DNA from: Bacteroidota bacterium
GTDB taxonomy: Bacteria > Bacteroidota > Bacteroidia > Bacteroidales > F082
Direction: 5' to 3'
NCBI GenBank assembly: GCA_018830105.1
Contig: JAHJTC010000006.1
Span: 246,543-310,542 of the forward strand
DNA: 64,000 bases
Shown here: piece by piece, positions 1-7,576 of the stretch
Layout of the letters: the number at the start of each line of letters is the position of its first letter
How positions within the stretch are numbered: the stretch's first letter is position 1
Made by a program: the position numbers and the translations under genes
The notes under the pieces: generated by a model
Told to the model about the DNA's origin: nothing
The model's input: the letters and a program-made list of their open reading frames with translations, nothing else
Database searches by the model: none

Positions 1-815
1 GTGATATGATTCAGATTTATCGCTTCAATGGCGCTTATCCAAAAGATTATACCTCTTTCAACAACCTCGACTTTGGTACTGTAAAAGGTATGACGGTTGA
101 GTATGATCTGCGTCGTACAAATAATGCCCGTCTCCGTGCAAGTTACACCTTGCAGTTTGCCAACGCTACAGGAGCTTCTACAACAACTGCTGCTGCCCTT
201 GTTGCAGCCGGATTGCCCAACCTTCGTTCAACTATTGCGATGCCATGGGACCGCCGTCACCAGTTTAATGTGCTGTTCGATTACCGTTATGGAAAAGGTA
301 AAGAATATAACGGACCCGTTATTAGAAGAGAGAAGAAAGATAAGGCGCCCGTTCAAATCCTGAATAACACCGGTTTTTCACTTACAGTTACCGGAGGATC
401 TGGAACACCTTATACCGCTTCTCGTAATGTTATTTCACCTATTTCCGGTGGTAGCCAGCTTTTACGAGGCACCTATTTTGGATCTCGTTTGCCCTGGCAG
501 TTCCGCCTCGACCTGCGTGTTGACAAGGATATTGACCTGAATTTAGGAAGTAAAGACGGTGAAAAACGTATGGCTTACCTCAATGTATATCTGCAAGTGC
601 TTAACCTGCTTGACACCAAGAATGTGTTAGGCGTTTATTCAGCTACCGGAAACCCGGATGATGATGGTTACCTTTCTGCTCCGGAATGGCAACGCCAGAT
701 CAATAACCAAACAGATCCCATTGCTTTCAGGGAGCTGTATAGTGTTTACGTGAATGCACCTGGTAACTACAGCTCACCTCGTCAAATCAGAGTTGGTGTG
801 CTCTTTAACTTCTAA
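1..815 (+). CDS. TonB-dependent receptor-like outer-membrane barrel, C-terminal part (5'-truncated)
   Basis: The reading frame is open from the left edge, so the gene starts outside the window; the first in-frame ATG at 6 is internal. The roughly 270 visible residues show the alternating aromatic and polar pattern of beta-barrel strands and end in a terminal phenylalanine (RVGVLFNF), as outer-membrane barrels do for BAM recognition. The wording of the segment around residues 80-200 (RHQFNVLFDYRYG, then an FSLTVTGGSGTPYT stretch, then LDLRVDKDI) is typical of the last strands of TonB-dependent receptor or carboxypeptidase-regulatory-domain barrels of Bacteroidota. Thirty-two bases downstream lies a T9SS cargo gene and then a PorV/PorQ-family gene, so the three are probably co-transcribed. 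The plug domain and substrate are not visible. Confidence 0.75.
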   Translation, partial: DMIQIYRFNGAYPKDYTSFNNLDFGTVKGMTVEYDLRRTNNARLRASYTLQFANATGASTTTAAALVAAGLPNLRSTIAMPWDRRHQFNVLFDYRYGKGKEYNGPVIRREKKDKAPVQILNNTGFSLTVTGGSGTPYTASRNVISPISGGSQLLRGTYFGSRLPWQFRLDLRVDKDIDLNLGSKDGEKRMAYLNVYLQVLNLLDTKNVLGVYSATGNPDDDGYLSAPEWQRQINNQTDPIAFRELYSVYVNAPGNYSSPRQIRVGVLFNF

Positions 816-847
816 AATACAGCCACGGAATGCAAGAAGATTTAAAC

Positions 848-3800
848 ATGAAAAAAATTACTGTTACAATGAAAAATATGTCCAGATTGCTCTTTGCAGG
901 CCTTTTCATTTTCCTGATTGTTGATCAGGGATGGGCCCGGGAACGCCAGCTCCCAAATGGGAAAACGATTTCTAACGGATTAAAACAAACTACTGCCGGA
1001 TGTTCTCCTTCATCTGCTTTTGAATGGCTCGATGTCAATAATGTGCGTGCCCGTATCAATGCAGGTGGCGATATGTGGTGGGATTTGCCGGGAGGTACAG
1101 GATCAAAGTATTTTATTCCTAAGAGTGGATCCGCAACCTCCTTGTTTGCCGGCTCACTCTGGATAGGTGGTCTTGATATTAATAATCAGCTGAAGCTGGC
1201 TGCGGTCAGATTCCGTCAGGATGGTAACGACTTCTGGACAGGCCCTTTAACTATTGATGGCACTGCCGCAATTGATGAAAATACCTGTGCAGAATACGAC
1301 AAGCATTTCAAGATGACACGTGCGATGGTCGATGAGTTTTTGGCCAATACCGACCCGATAACCGGTGCCTTTATTCCGAGTGAGGAATATAGTATTCCAA
1401 CCGAAATTCTTGAATGGCCGGCGCATGGTGATGTTTCTAAAAATCAGAGCTTTTACCTTGCCCCTTTTTACGATGTTGATGGCGATGGTGAATACAATCC
1501 GCTTTTGGGAGATTATCCATATTATGATATCGACAACAGCCTGTGTAATACAAAAACACCTACAATGGATGAGTCTATTGAAGGCTCAATCAAAGGTTCA
1601 ATCCTGGCTGACCAGGTAATTAAAGGTGACCAGACTTTATGGTGGGTGTTTAATGATAAAGGGAATATCCATACCGAATCACAGGGCGCAGCAATTGGCT
1701 TGGAGATCAGAGCTCAGGCCTTTGCTTTTGCAACGAATGATGAGGTGAATAATATGACTTTTTATAGTTATGAAATTATTAACCGTTCAACGTTTGAGCT
1801 GACAGAAACTTATTTTTCACCTTGGGTAGATACTGACCTTGGCTATGCATTTGATGACTTTGTTGGTTGTGATGTAGGCCGTGGTTTGGGTTATGCCTAC
1901 AATGGTAATGCTGTTGATGGTAGCGGTGAGCCTGAGGCTTATGGCGATCAGCCACCTGCCATTGGTGTTGACTTTTTCCAGGGACCTTATCTGGATCCTG
2001 ATGGACTTGATAATCCACGCTTTCGTTTTGTTACTGATCCTGCCACAGGTGATACTATTGGCCGCGAGCAGCTATGTGATGTAAGTATTAATGGTGTGAA
2101 CTTTGGAAACGATATTGTAGATGATGAACGTTTCGGAATGCGTCGTTTTGTTTACCATAACAACTGCGCTTCAGGACCTACTTGCGACCCTAACAACGCG
2201 CCTGAAACCTATAACTTATTGCGTGGTATCTGGAAAGATGGTATCAAAATGCAATATGGTGGTACGGCTCACCCAAGTGGTTCCGGAACCGTAGGCCCTG
2301 ACACTGACTTTATGTTCCCTGGTGATACTGATGACTGTAACTGGGGTACGGGTGGCGTTCCACCGAATGGTGGTTATACGCAAAATAATTTATACTGGAC
2401 AGAAGAAACCGGTGCTGCCGGTTCTCCAAATGACCCGGGCGACCGTAGGTTTATGCAGTCTGCTGGTCCTTTTACGCTGAAACCGGGCGCTGTGAACTAT
2501 ATCACTGTTGGTATTCCATGGGCTCGCGCCGTTTCGGGTGGTCCTTTTGCTTCTGTTGAACTGTTGCGTCGCGTTGATGATAAGGCTCAGGCCCTGTTTG
2601 ATAACTGCTTTAAAGTGATTGATGGTCCTAATGCCCCTGACCTAAGTTTCCAGGAAATGGATCGCGAACTACTTGTTTATATTTCCAACTCTCCTGCCTC
2701 CAATAACTTTGGTGAAGATTACCAGGAATTCGATCCTAATATTCCACAACCAAACCCAAATAATCCTGAAGAAAGAAGTGATAGCTTGTACCGTTTTGAA
2801 GGCTATCAGATCTTCCAATTGAAGGATGCTTCTGTTGGTGTTGAGAGTATTCAGAATCCTGACCAAGTGCGTCTTGTTGCTCAGTTCGATAAAAAGAATG
2901 GTGTAACTAAACTTGTAAACTTCTATTATGACGATATTATCGGTGCTAATGTTCCTGTTCTAGAGGTAACCGGCAGCGATGATGGTATCCAGCATTCTTT
3001 CAGTTTGACTCAGGATGCCTTTGCTACCGGAGATAACCGCCTGGTAAATCATAAGCAGTATTACTTTATGGCGATTGCTTATGCTTACAACGAATTTATG
3101 GAATATACCCAGGAGCCTGCCGTGTTGAACGGTTTGCTTGGCCAGAAGACACCTTACCTTGCCGGTCGCAAGAATATCAGAACATATACTGCAATTCCGC
3201 ATAAAACGATAAATGGTATTGTTATAAAGGGTGACTATGGCGATGGCCCTGAGATTACACGATTAAGTGGTAATGGTAACGGTGGCAATATGCTTGAATT
3301 GAAACAGGAAACTGTAGATGAAATTTTAAGCAAGGCTCCAGCCAGCGAAACCAATATTTATGGTGGTCCTGATTATCCAATAGCTTACAATCCTGTTTAT
3401 CAGGAAGGTCATGGACCGCTTAATGTAAAAGTTGTTGATCCACTGAATGTAGTAAGTGCAGATTATGAACTTACATTTGACACCTTAAGATTTAAACGAT
3501 TGTTTGATGTTACCGGAGAAGCCGATATTCAGGGTGATACTGCCAGCAAATATATCTCTAACTGGCAATTGAAAGATTTGACATCGGGTGAGGTTTATTT
3601 CTCAGATACCACTATCCTGGAGTCAAATGAACAGCTTTTCCTTGACAGAGGTATTGCTGTAACGATTGTGCAACCATTTAACCCCGGACCTTATCGCGTT
3701 GGACAGAATAATGCGAATAAGAATATGTATAGAATCTTGGCTGACAACAATGGTTTTATCGAGTCAAGTATTGTTTATGCTGACAGTTCACGGCGCTGGC

Positions 3801-5200
3801 TAGATGGTGTTAGAGATGAGGATATCCCCGGATTTGCGTTGGATTGGATTCGTTCAGGAACCAATAAAGATCAGGAGAACCCATCGAATGATGACTGGCA
3901 AATGTCAACTGACCCTGACAGACCTTGGGACCCTGATGAAGCTTTCGAAAAGATTGTGAATGGTATTTGGGCACCTTATTCGATGACTTCATTTGCCAAT
4001 AATATTGGACAAGGTTCAACGCAAAGTATAGTAGGACCTGCATTTAGCGAAGATTCAAAAACATCAAACCGCATCGAAAAAATTGCGAGTGTTGATATCG
4101 TTCTTACACCAGATAAGTCGAAATGGTCACGTAGTCCGGTATTAGAAATGTCGTATGACAGAGCCCTCGCCGAAGGCAATGCGCCACGTTTTGGTTTGCG
4201 CCGCGCACCATCGGTTGATAAAGACGGTAATTCCGCTTCAGCAATGGATTTGGAACCGAGCAGCAATCCTGAGGATCCTAACTATATGAGTAGTCATGGT
4301 ATGGGCTGGTTCCCCGGTTATGCCATTAACCTGGAAACCGGTGAGCGTTTGAATATCATGTTTGGCGAAGATTCCTACCTCTCAGGACAGAATGGCCGTG
4401 ATATGCTTTTCAATCCTACTGCAAAGAATATGGATTTGCTTGAGCAAATTTTTGATCCGAATATATTCTCTCAGGTTGGTTTCCAGCCGTTGATGGGGGG
4501 TAAGCATTATGTGTATATTATGCGTCATGATTACTATAACTTCTCGCAACTGAATATTGATTTCAACTCTCCTGCTTACGATGCAGGCCATTACGCGCAC
4601 AGTGTGCTCGACACGCTTTTTGACACACAGTTCCCATTCATTACCAACTATTTCTTTACACAAATTATGTATGTGGGAATGCCAATGGCTGTAAAAGGTG
4701 AAGAGTGGTTAAGCAATGAGGCACGCATTCGTATAAGGATAGCTAAGCCTTACGAACGTTACTATTCAACACTTCCCCTCGACACTGTTTATGATGGTAT
4801 GGATGTAAATCGTTTCTATCCCGCTTATCAGTTTAGTACCAAAGGAATAGCCACAGAGTACGATGTACCTGAAAAAATCCAGCAGGATCTTGATTTGGTT
4901 AATATTGTGCCAAATCCGTACTATGCGTATTCATCCTACGAAAGGAATGCTTTGGATAACAGAGTTAAGATCATAAACTTACCAGAACAATGTGTGATTA
5001 CGATATACAATATGAGCGGTACAAGAGTGAGGCAATTTAAGAAAGATGAACCCAAGACTTCTATTGATTGGGATTTGAAGAACTTTGCCGGTGTACCGAT
5101 TGCCAGTGGTATTTATTTGATTCACATCAAATCAGACGAAGGCGAACGCGTAATCAAATGGTTTGGAACAATGCGTCCTATTGACCTGAATACCTTCTAA
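848..5200 (+). CDS. Large secreted protein with C-terminal type A T9SS sorting domain
   Basis: The protein has 1450 residues from the ATG at 848, which I prefer over the ATG at 830: a purine-rich AAGAAGA lies 7 bases upstream, and the product begins with a signal peptide (MKKI..., hydrophobic LLFAGLFIFLIVD, cleavage after GWA). The last ~95 residues look like a type A sorting domain: a VPNPYY start, an ITIYNMSGTRVRQF strand and a GIYLIHIKSDEG strand. This predicts export by Sec, then passage through the type IX translocon and surface anchoring or release. The long middle is rich in Asp, Gly and Asn, with segments such as DVDGDGEYNPLLGDYP that could bind calcium. I recognise no enzymatic domain. 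It sits between a receptor-like barrel and a PorV/PorQ homologue, so a surface or motility-related role is an inference. Confidence 0.8.
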   Translation: MKKITVTMKNMSRLLFAGLFIFLIVDQGWARERQLPNGKTISNGLKQTTAGCSPSSAFEWLDVNNVRARINAGGDMWWDLPGGTGSKYFIPKSGSATSLFAGSLWIGGLDINNQLKLAAVRFRQDGNDFWTGPLTIDGTAAIDENTCAEYDKHFKMTRAMVDEFLANTDPITGAFIPSEEYSIPTEILEWPAHGDVSKNQSFYLAPFYDVDGDGEYNPLLGDYPYYDIDNSLCNTKTPTMDESIEGSIKGSILADQVIKGDQTLWWVFNDKGNIHTESQGAAIGLEIRAQAFAFATNDEVNNMTFYSYEIINRSTFELTETYFSPWVDTDLGYAFDDFVGCDVGRGLGYAYNGNAVDGSGEPEAYGDQPPAIGVDFFQGPYLDPDGLDNPRFRFVTDPATGDTIGREQLCDVSINGVNFGNDIVDDERFGMRRFVYHNNCASGPTCDPNNAPETYNLLRGIWKDGIKMQYGGTAHPSGSGTVGPDTDFMFPGDTDDCNWGTGGVPPNGGYTQNNLYWTEETGAAGSPNDPGDRRFMQSAGPFTLKPGAVNYITVGIPWARAVSGGPFASVELLRRVDDKAQALFDNCFKVIDGPNAPDLSFQEMDRELLVYISNSPASNNFGEDYQEFDPNIPQPNPNNPEERSDSLYRFEGYQIFQLKDASVGVESIQNPDQVRLVAQFDKKNGVTKLVNFYYDDIIGANVPVLEVTGSDDGIQHSFSLTQDAFATGDNRLVNHKQYYFMAIAYAYNEFMEYTQEPAVLNGLLGQKTPYLAGRKNIRTYTAIPHKTINGIVIKGDYGDGPEITRLSGNGNGGNMLELKQETVDEILSKAPASETNIYGGPDYPIAYNPVYQEGHGPLNVKVVDPLNVVSADYELTFDTLRFKRLFDVTGEADIQGDTASKYISNWQLKDLTSGEVYFSDTTILESNEQLFLDRGIAVTIVQPFNPGPYRVGQNNANKNMYRILADNNGFIESSIVYADSSRRWLDGVRDEDIPGFALDWIRSGTNKDQENPSNDDWQMSTDPDRPWDPDEAFEKIVNGIWAPYSMTSFANNIGQGSTQSIVGPAFSEDSKTSNRIEKIASVDIVLTPDKSKWSRSPVLEMSYDRALAEGNAPRFGLRRAPSVDKDGNSASAMDLEPSSNPEDPNYMSSHGMGWFPGYAINLETGERLNIMFGEDSYLSGQNGRDMLFNPTAKNMDLLEQIFDPNIFSQVGFQPLMGGKHYVYIMRHDYYNFSQLNIDFNSPAYDAGHYAHSVLDTLFDTQFPFITNYFFTQIMYVGMPMAVKGEEWLSNEARIRIRIAKPYERYYSTLPLDTVYDGMDVNRFYPAYQFSTKGIATEYDVPEKIQQDLDLVNIVPNPYYAYSSYERNALDNRVKIINLPEQCVITIYNMSGTRVRQFKKDEPKTSIDWDLKNFAGVPIASGIYLIHIKSDEGERVIKWFGTMRPIDLNTF

Positions 5201-5236
5201 TAAATTGAAATGCGAACCAAAAATAAAAGATAGATT

Positions 5237-6304
5237 ATGAATACTTTTTATAGATACATAACCATGATAAGCCTTGTAATGCTGGTTAGTATTACGGGTA
5301 AGGATGCTTTCGCAGGAAATAAGGACAGGTCGGGTCAGGCTGGTGCTTCCGAGTTATTAATTAATCCATGGGCACGCAGCACGGGCTGGGGAAATGCCGG
5401 GATGTCGAATATCAAAGGCCTCGAAGCTATCTGGAGTAATGTGGGAGGTACGGCTTTTACAAAGAAAACAGAGCTGATTTTTTCCCATACCACCTGGTTG
5501 AAAGGCTCAGATGTAAGCATCTTCTCATTCGGGCTAACACAGCGTGTTGGCGAGAGCGGAGCTTTAGGATTAGCTGTTATGTCGATGAATTTTGGCGATA
5601 TCCCCATTACAACCACAGAATATCCTGATGGTGGTTTGGGTAACTATTCCCCTAATTTAATGAATATTAGCCTTTCCTATGCTAAATCTTTCTCAAATAG
5701 CATTCACGCCGGTTTTGTGATGAAGATCATTTCAGAAAGTATTTCTGATATGAGTGCACAAGGTGTAGCTTTGGATGCAGGTATCCAGTATGTTACTGGT
5801 GCCAGAGAGAATATCCATTTTGGAATTACCTTGAAGAATATTGGACCTACCATGCAGTTCTCAGGTGATGGGTTATCATTAAAAGCCTTTATCCCCGGAC
5901 AAGAAAATCAATTTACCCTTGAGCAAAGGCAGGAAGCTTTTGAATTGCCTACACAATTATCAATTGGTGCGGCATACGATTTTCTGTTCGAGAATGACTA
6001 TCGTTTTACGCTGGCTGGAAACTTTACCTCAAACTCATTTACTAAGGATCAGATTACCCTGGGCGGTGAATTTTCGCTTAAGGATTACCTGTTGCTTCGT
6101 GCCGGATATACTTACGAAGATGGTATATGGGATGGTATTGAAGATGTAAATAGAACGAATATCAGCAAAGGCTTAAGTGCTGGCTTCTCGGTGCAGGTGC
6201 CTTTGAACAAAGAGAGCGGTTCAGTGTTTTCAGTGGATTATTCCTATAGAGATACCGATCATTTCAATGGAAATCATACCATTGGAGCACGTATTAGTTT
6301 CTAA
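5237..6304 (+). CDS. PorV/PorQ-family outer-membrane protein
   Basis: A 355-residue protein with an N-terminal signal peptide (cleavage near DAFAG) followed by a segment characteristic of the PorV/PorQ family (SELLINPWARSTGWGNAGMSN, then GLEAIWSNVGG). The rest alternates like FadL-type barrel strands and ends in ARISF with a terminal Phe. PorV is the T9SS shuttle that binds sorting domains after the SprA channel and hands cargo to the attachment complex; PorQ-like members do related work. The gene begins 36 bases after the T9SS cargo gene and is followed by a strong terminator, so it closes the operon. It could be a dedicated partner for that cargo rather than the genome's main PorV; the sequence alone cannot decide this. 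Confidence 0.8.
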   Translation: MNTFYRYITMISLVMLVSITGKDAFAGNKDRSGQAGASELLINPWARSTGWGNAGMSNIKGLEAIWSNVGGTAFTKKTELIFSHTTWLKGSDVSIFSFGLTQRVGESGALGLAVMSMNFGDIPITTTEYPDGGLGNYSPNLMNISLSYAKSFSNSIHAGFVMKIISESISDMSAQGVALDAGIQYVTGARENIHFGITLKNIGPTMQFSGDGLSLKAFIPGQENQFTLEQRQEAFELPTQLSIGAAYDFLFENDYRFTLAGNFTSNSFTKDQITLGGEFSLKDYLLLRAGYTYEDGIWDGIEDVNRTNISKGLSAGFSVQVPLNKESGSVFSVDYSYRDTDHFNGNHTIGARISF

Positions 6305-6330
6305 GGAATACTTTATTTAAGATTTTTTTA

Positions 6331-6360
6331 TCAGCGGCCGGCATAGGCCGCTGATATTTT
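6331..6360 (+). terminator. Rho-independent terminator of the outer-membrane operon
   Basis: A perfect 9-bp stem (TCAGCGGCC at 6331-6339 pairing with GGCCGCTGA at 6346-6354) encloses a 6-base loop and is followed by a T-rich tract. It lies 27 bases after the PorV/PorQ-like stop. A T-run also precedes it, so it could work on both strands. Confidence 0.85.
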
Positions 6361-6445
6361 TATTATTTGTTGATTTTTAAGGAGTTTTGAATTGACAGAA
6401 AAAAATATTTAGGCCGATACAGGTTTATTTCGAAAGAAAATAGTG

Positions 6446-6453
6446 TATATTTG
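6446..6453 (+). promoter_or_regulatory. Candidate -7 element for greA
   Basis: TATATTTG fits the Bacteroidota -7 consensus TAnnTTTG. No convincing -33 TTTG lies at the usual spacing. Transcription would start near 6458-6461, right at the foot of the terminator-like hairpin, giving greA a leader of about 137 bases. Confidence 0.5.
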
Positions 6454-6460
6454 CATCAGA

Positions 6461-6489
6461 AAGGCCCTTATACTATTAAGGGTCTTTTT
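6461..6489 (+). promoter_or_regulatory. Terminator-like hairpin at the 5' end of the greA leader (possible attenuator)
   Basis: AGGCCCTTA (6462-6470) pairs with TAAGGGTCT (6477-6485) through one G-U wobble, and a T5 run follows. Because it lies downstream of the candidate greA promoter, it would be transcribed as the first ~30 bases of the greA messenger. Two further inverted repeats follow: AACGT/ACGTT at 6505-6517, and CCGAAA/TTTCGG at 6520-6534, which extends to about 9 bp with a wobble. The alternative reading is a second terminator for the upstream operon. Confidence 0.45.
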
Positions 6490-6597
6490 ATCTTATAAAA
6501 TTTGAACGTAAAACGTTTTCCGAAACAGTTTCGGGAACAACTAAAATGACCGGCTCTGCTCTGCAAGTCGGATTTATTGATTAAACCCTTTTTGGTT

Positions 6598-7071
6598 ATG
6601 TCAGAAACAAAATATTTTACTCAGGAAGGTCTGCAGAAACTTAAGGATGAATTGGAAATCCTGATGCTGAAAGAGCGTCCGAAAATCTCCCAGATGATTG
6701 CGGAAGCACGCGATAAAGGCGATTTGTCTGAAAATGCTGAATACGATGCCGCAAAAGAAGCGCAGGGAATGCTGGAACTTAAAATTTCTAAGCTGCAGCA
6801 ACTGATCGTGAACGCAAGAGTTATTGATGAATCCAAAATGGATATTACAAAAGTATTGTTGCTTTCGAAAGTTAAGATTAAAAACCTGAAAAATGGTGCA
6901 GAGATGAACTACCTGCTGGTTCCTGAAAAGGAAGCTGATCTAAAAAGCGGGAAGATATCAGTAAATTCACCGATAGCTAAAGGATTACTTGGTAAATCAG
7001 TAGGCGATCAGGTTGAAATCGTTGTTCCTGCCGGAGTAATGACTTTCGAGATTGTGGAAGTATCACGCTAA
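6598..7071 (+). CDS. greA: Transcription elongation factor GreA
   Basis: GreA enters the secondary channel of RNA polymerase and stimulates cleavage of backtracked transcripts. The 157-residue product from the ATG at 6598 matches the normal family length; an in-frame TTG at 6577 would add seven unlikely residues. The N-terminal coiled coil (about 1-75) carries the hairpin-tip motif GDLSENAEYD at 41-50, whose Asp and Glu coordinate the catalytic magnesium. The C-terminal globular domain (about 80-157) ends in the usual GVMTFEIVEVSR segment. The HIT gene starts 11 bases after the stop, so the two form an operon. The leader contains several hairpins and may regulate expression. Confidence 0.95.
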   Translation: MSETKYFTQEGLQKLKDELEILMLKERPKISQMIAEARDKGDLSENAEYDAAKEAQGMLELKISKLQQLIVNARVIDESKMDITKVLLLSKVKIKNLKNGAEMNYLLVPEKEADLKSGKISVNSPIAKGLLGKSVGDQVEIVVPAGVMTFEIVEVSR

Positions 7072-7082
7072 TTATTGAAGAT

Positions 7083-7484
7083 ATGGCTAGCATATTCACT
7101 AAAATTGTTCAGGGAGAAATACCAGCTTATAAGCTTGCTGAAGATGACAAGCACCTTGCTTTTTTGGATATCAATCCACTGGCTAAAGGGCACGCGCTCG
7201 TAATACCCAAAAAGGAGGTCGACTATGTGTTGAATCTGGAAGATTCTGAACTGGCCGAACTAATGGTATTTGCAAAAAAAGTGGGGCGCGCTATTGAGAA
7301 AGTAGTGAGCTGCAAAAGGATGGGAATTACAGTTATCGGCCTAGAAGTGCCTCATACGCACATCCATTTGATACCGATCAATACAATTTATGATATGGAT
7401 TTTAAGCAACCCAAGCTGAAGTTCAGTCAGGAGGAATTTGCTGCTTTATGCGACGAAATTAAGGCTGCCTGCGCAAACTTATAG
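7083..7484 (+). CDS. HIT-family nucleotide hydrolase (Hint-like)
   Basis: A 133-residue histidine-triad protein. The active-site motif HTHIHL lies at residues 91-96, with the nucleophilic middle histidines at 93 and 95. The conserved N-terminal IFTKIVQGEIPAYKL and the LDINPLAKGHALVIPK segment are standard for the Hint branch. These enzymes hydrolyse AMP-lysine, aminoacyl-AMP or similar nucleoside phosphoramidates in the cytoplasm. It is 11 bases downstream of greA, so the pair is probably co-transcribed, and it ends ahead of a bidirectional terminator shared with the convergent purF-like gene. Confidence 0.93.
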   Translation: MASIFTKIVQGEIPAYKLAEDDKHLAFLDINPLAKGHALVIPKKEVDYVLNLEDSELAELMVFAKKVGRAIEKVVSCKRMGITVIGLEVPHTHIHLIPINTIYDMDFKQPKLKFSQEEFAALCDEIKAACANL

Positions 7485-7507
7485 CCAAAATATTTTTTGT
7501 AACCCTA

Positions 7508-7535
7508 AAGGCCGGCTGTGAAGTCGGCCTTTTTA
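7508..7535. terminator. Bidirectional terminator between HIT gene and purF-like gene
   Basis: AAGGCCGGCT (7508-7517) pairs with AGTCGGCCTT (7522-7531) through a 4-base loop with one G-U wobble; a T-run follows on the plus strand and an A-rich stretch precedes it. The two flanking genes converge on it. Confidence 0.8.
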
Positions 7536-7576
7536 CTTTTATCCGGTAACAACAATTAAGGAAAGGTTTGCAGAGA

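Noticed and set aside
6577..6597. TTG start giving greA seven extra residues
   Set aside because: The ATG at 6598 gives the normal GreA length and conserved N terminus.
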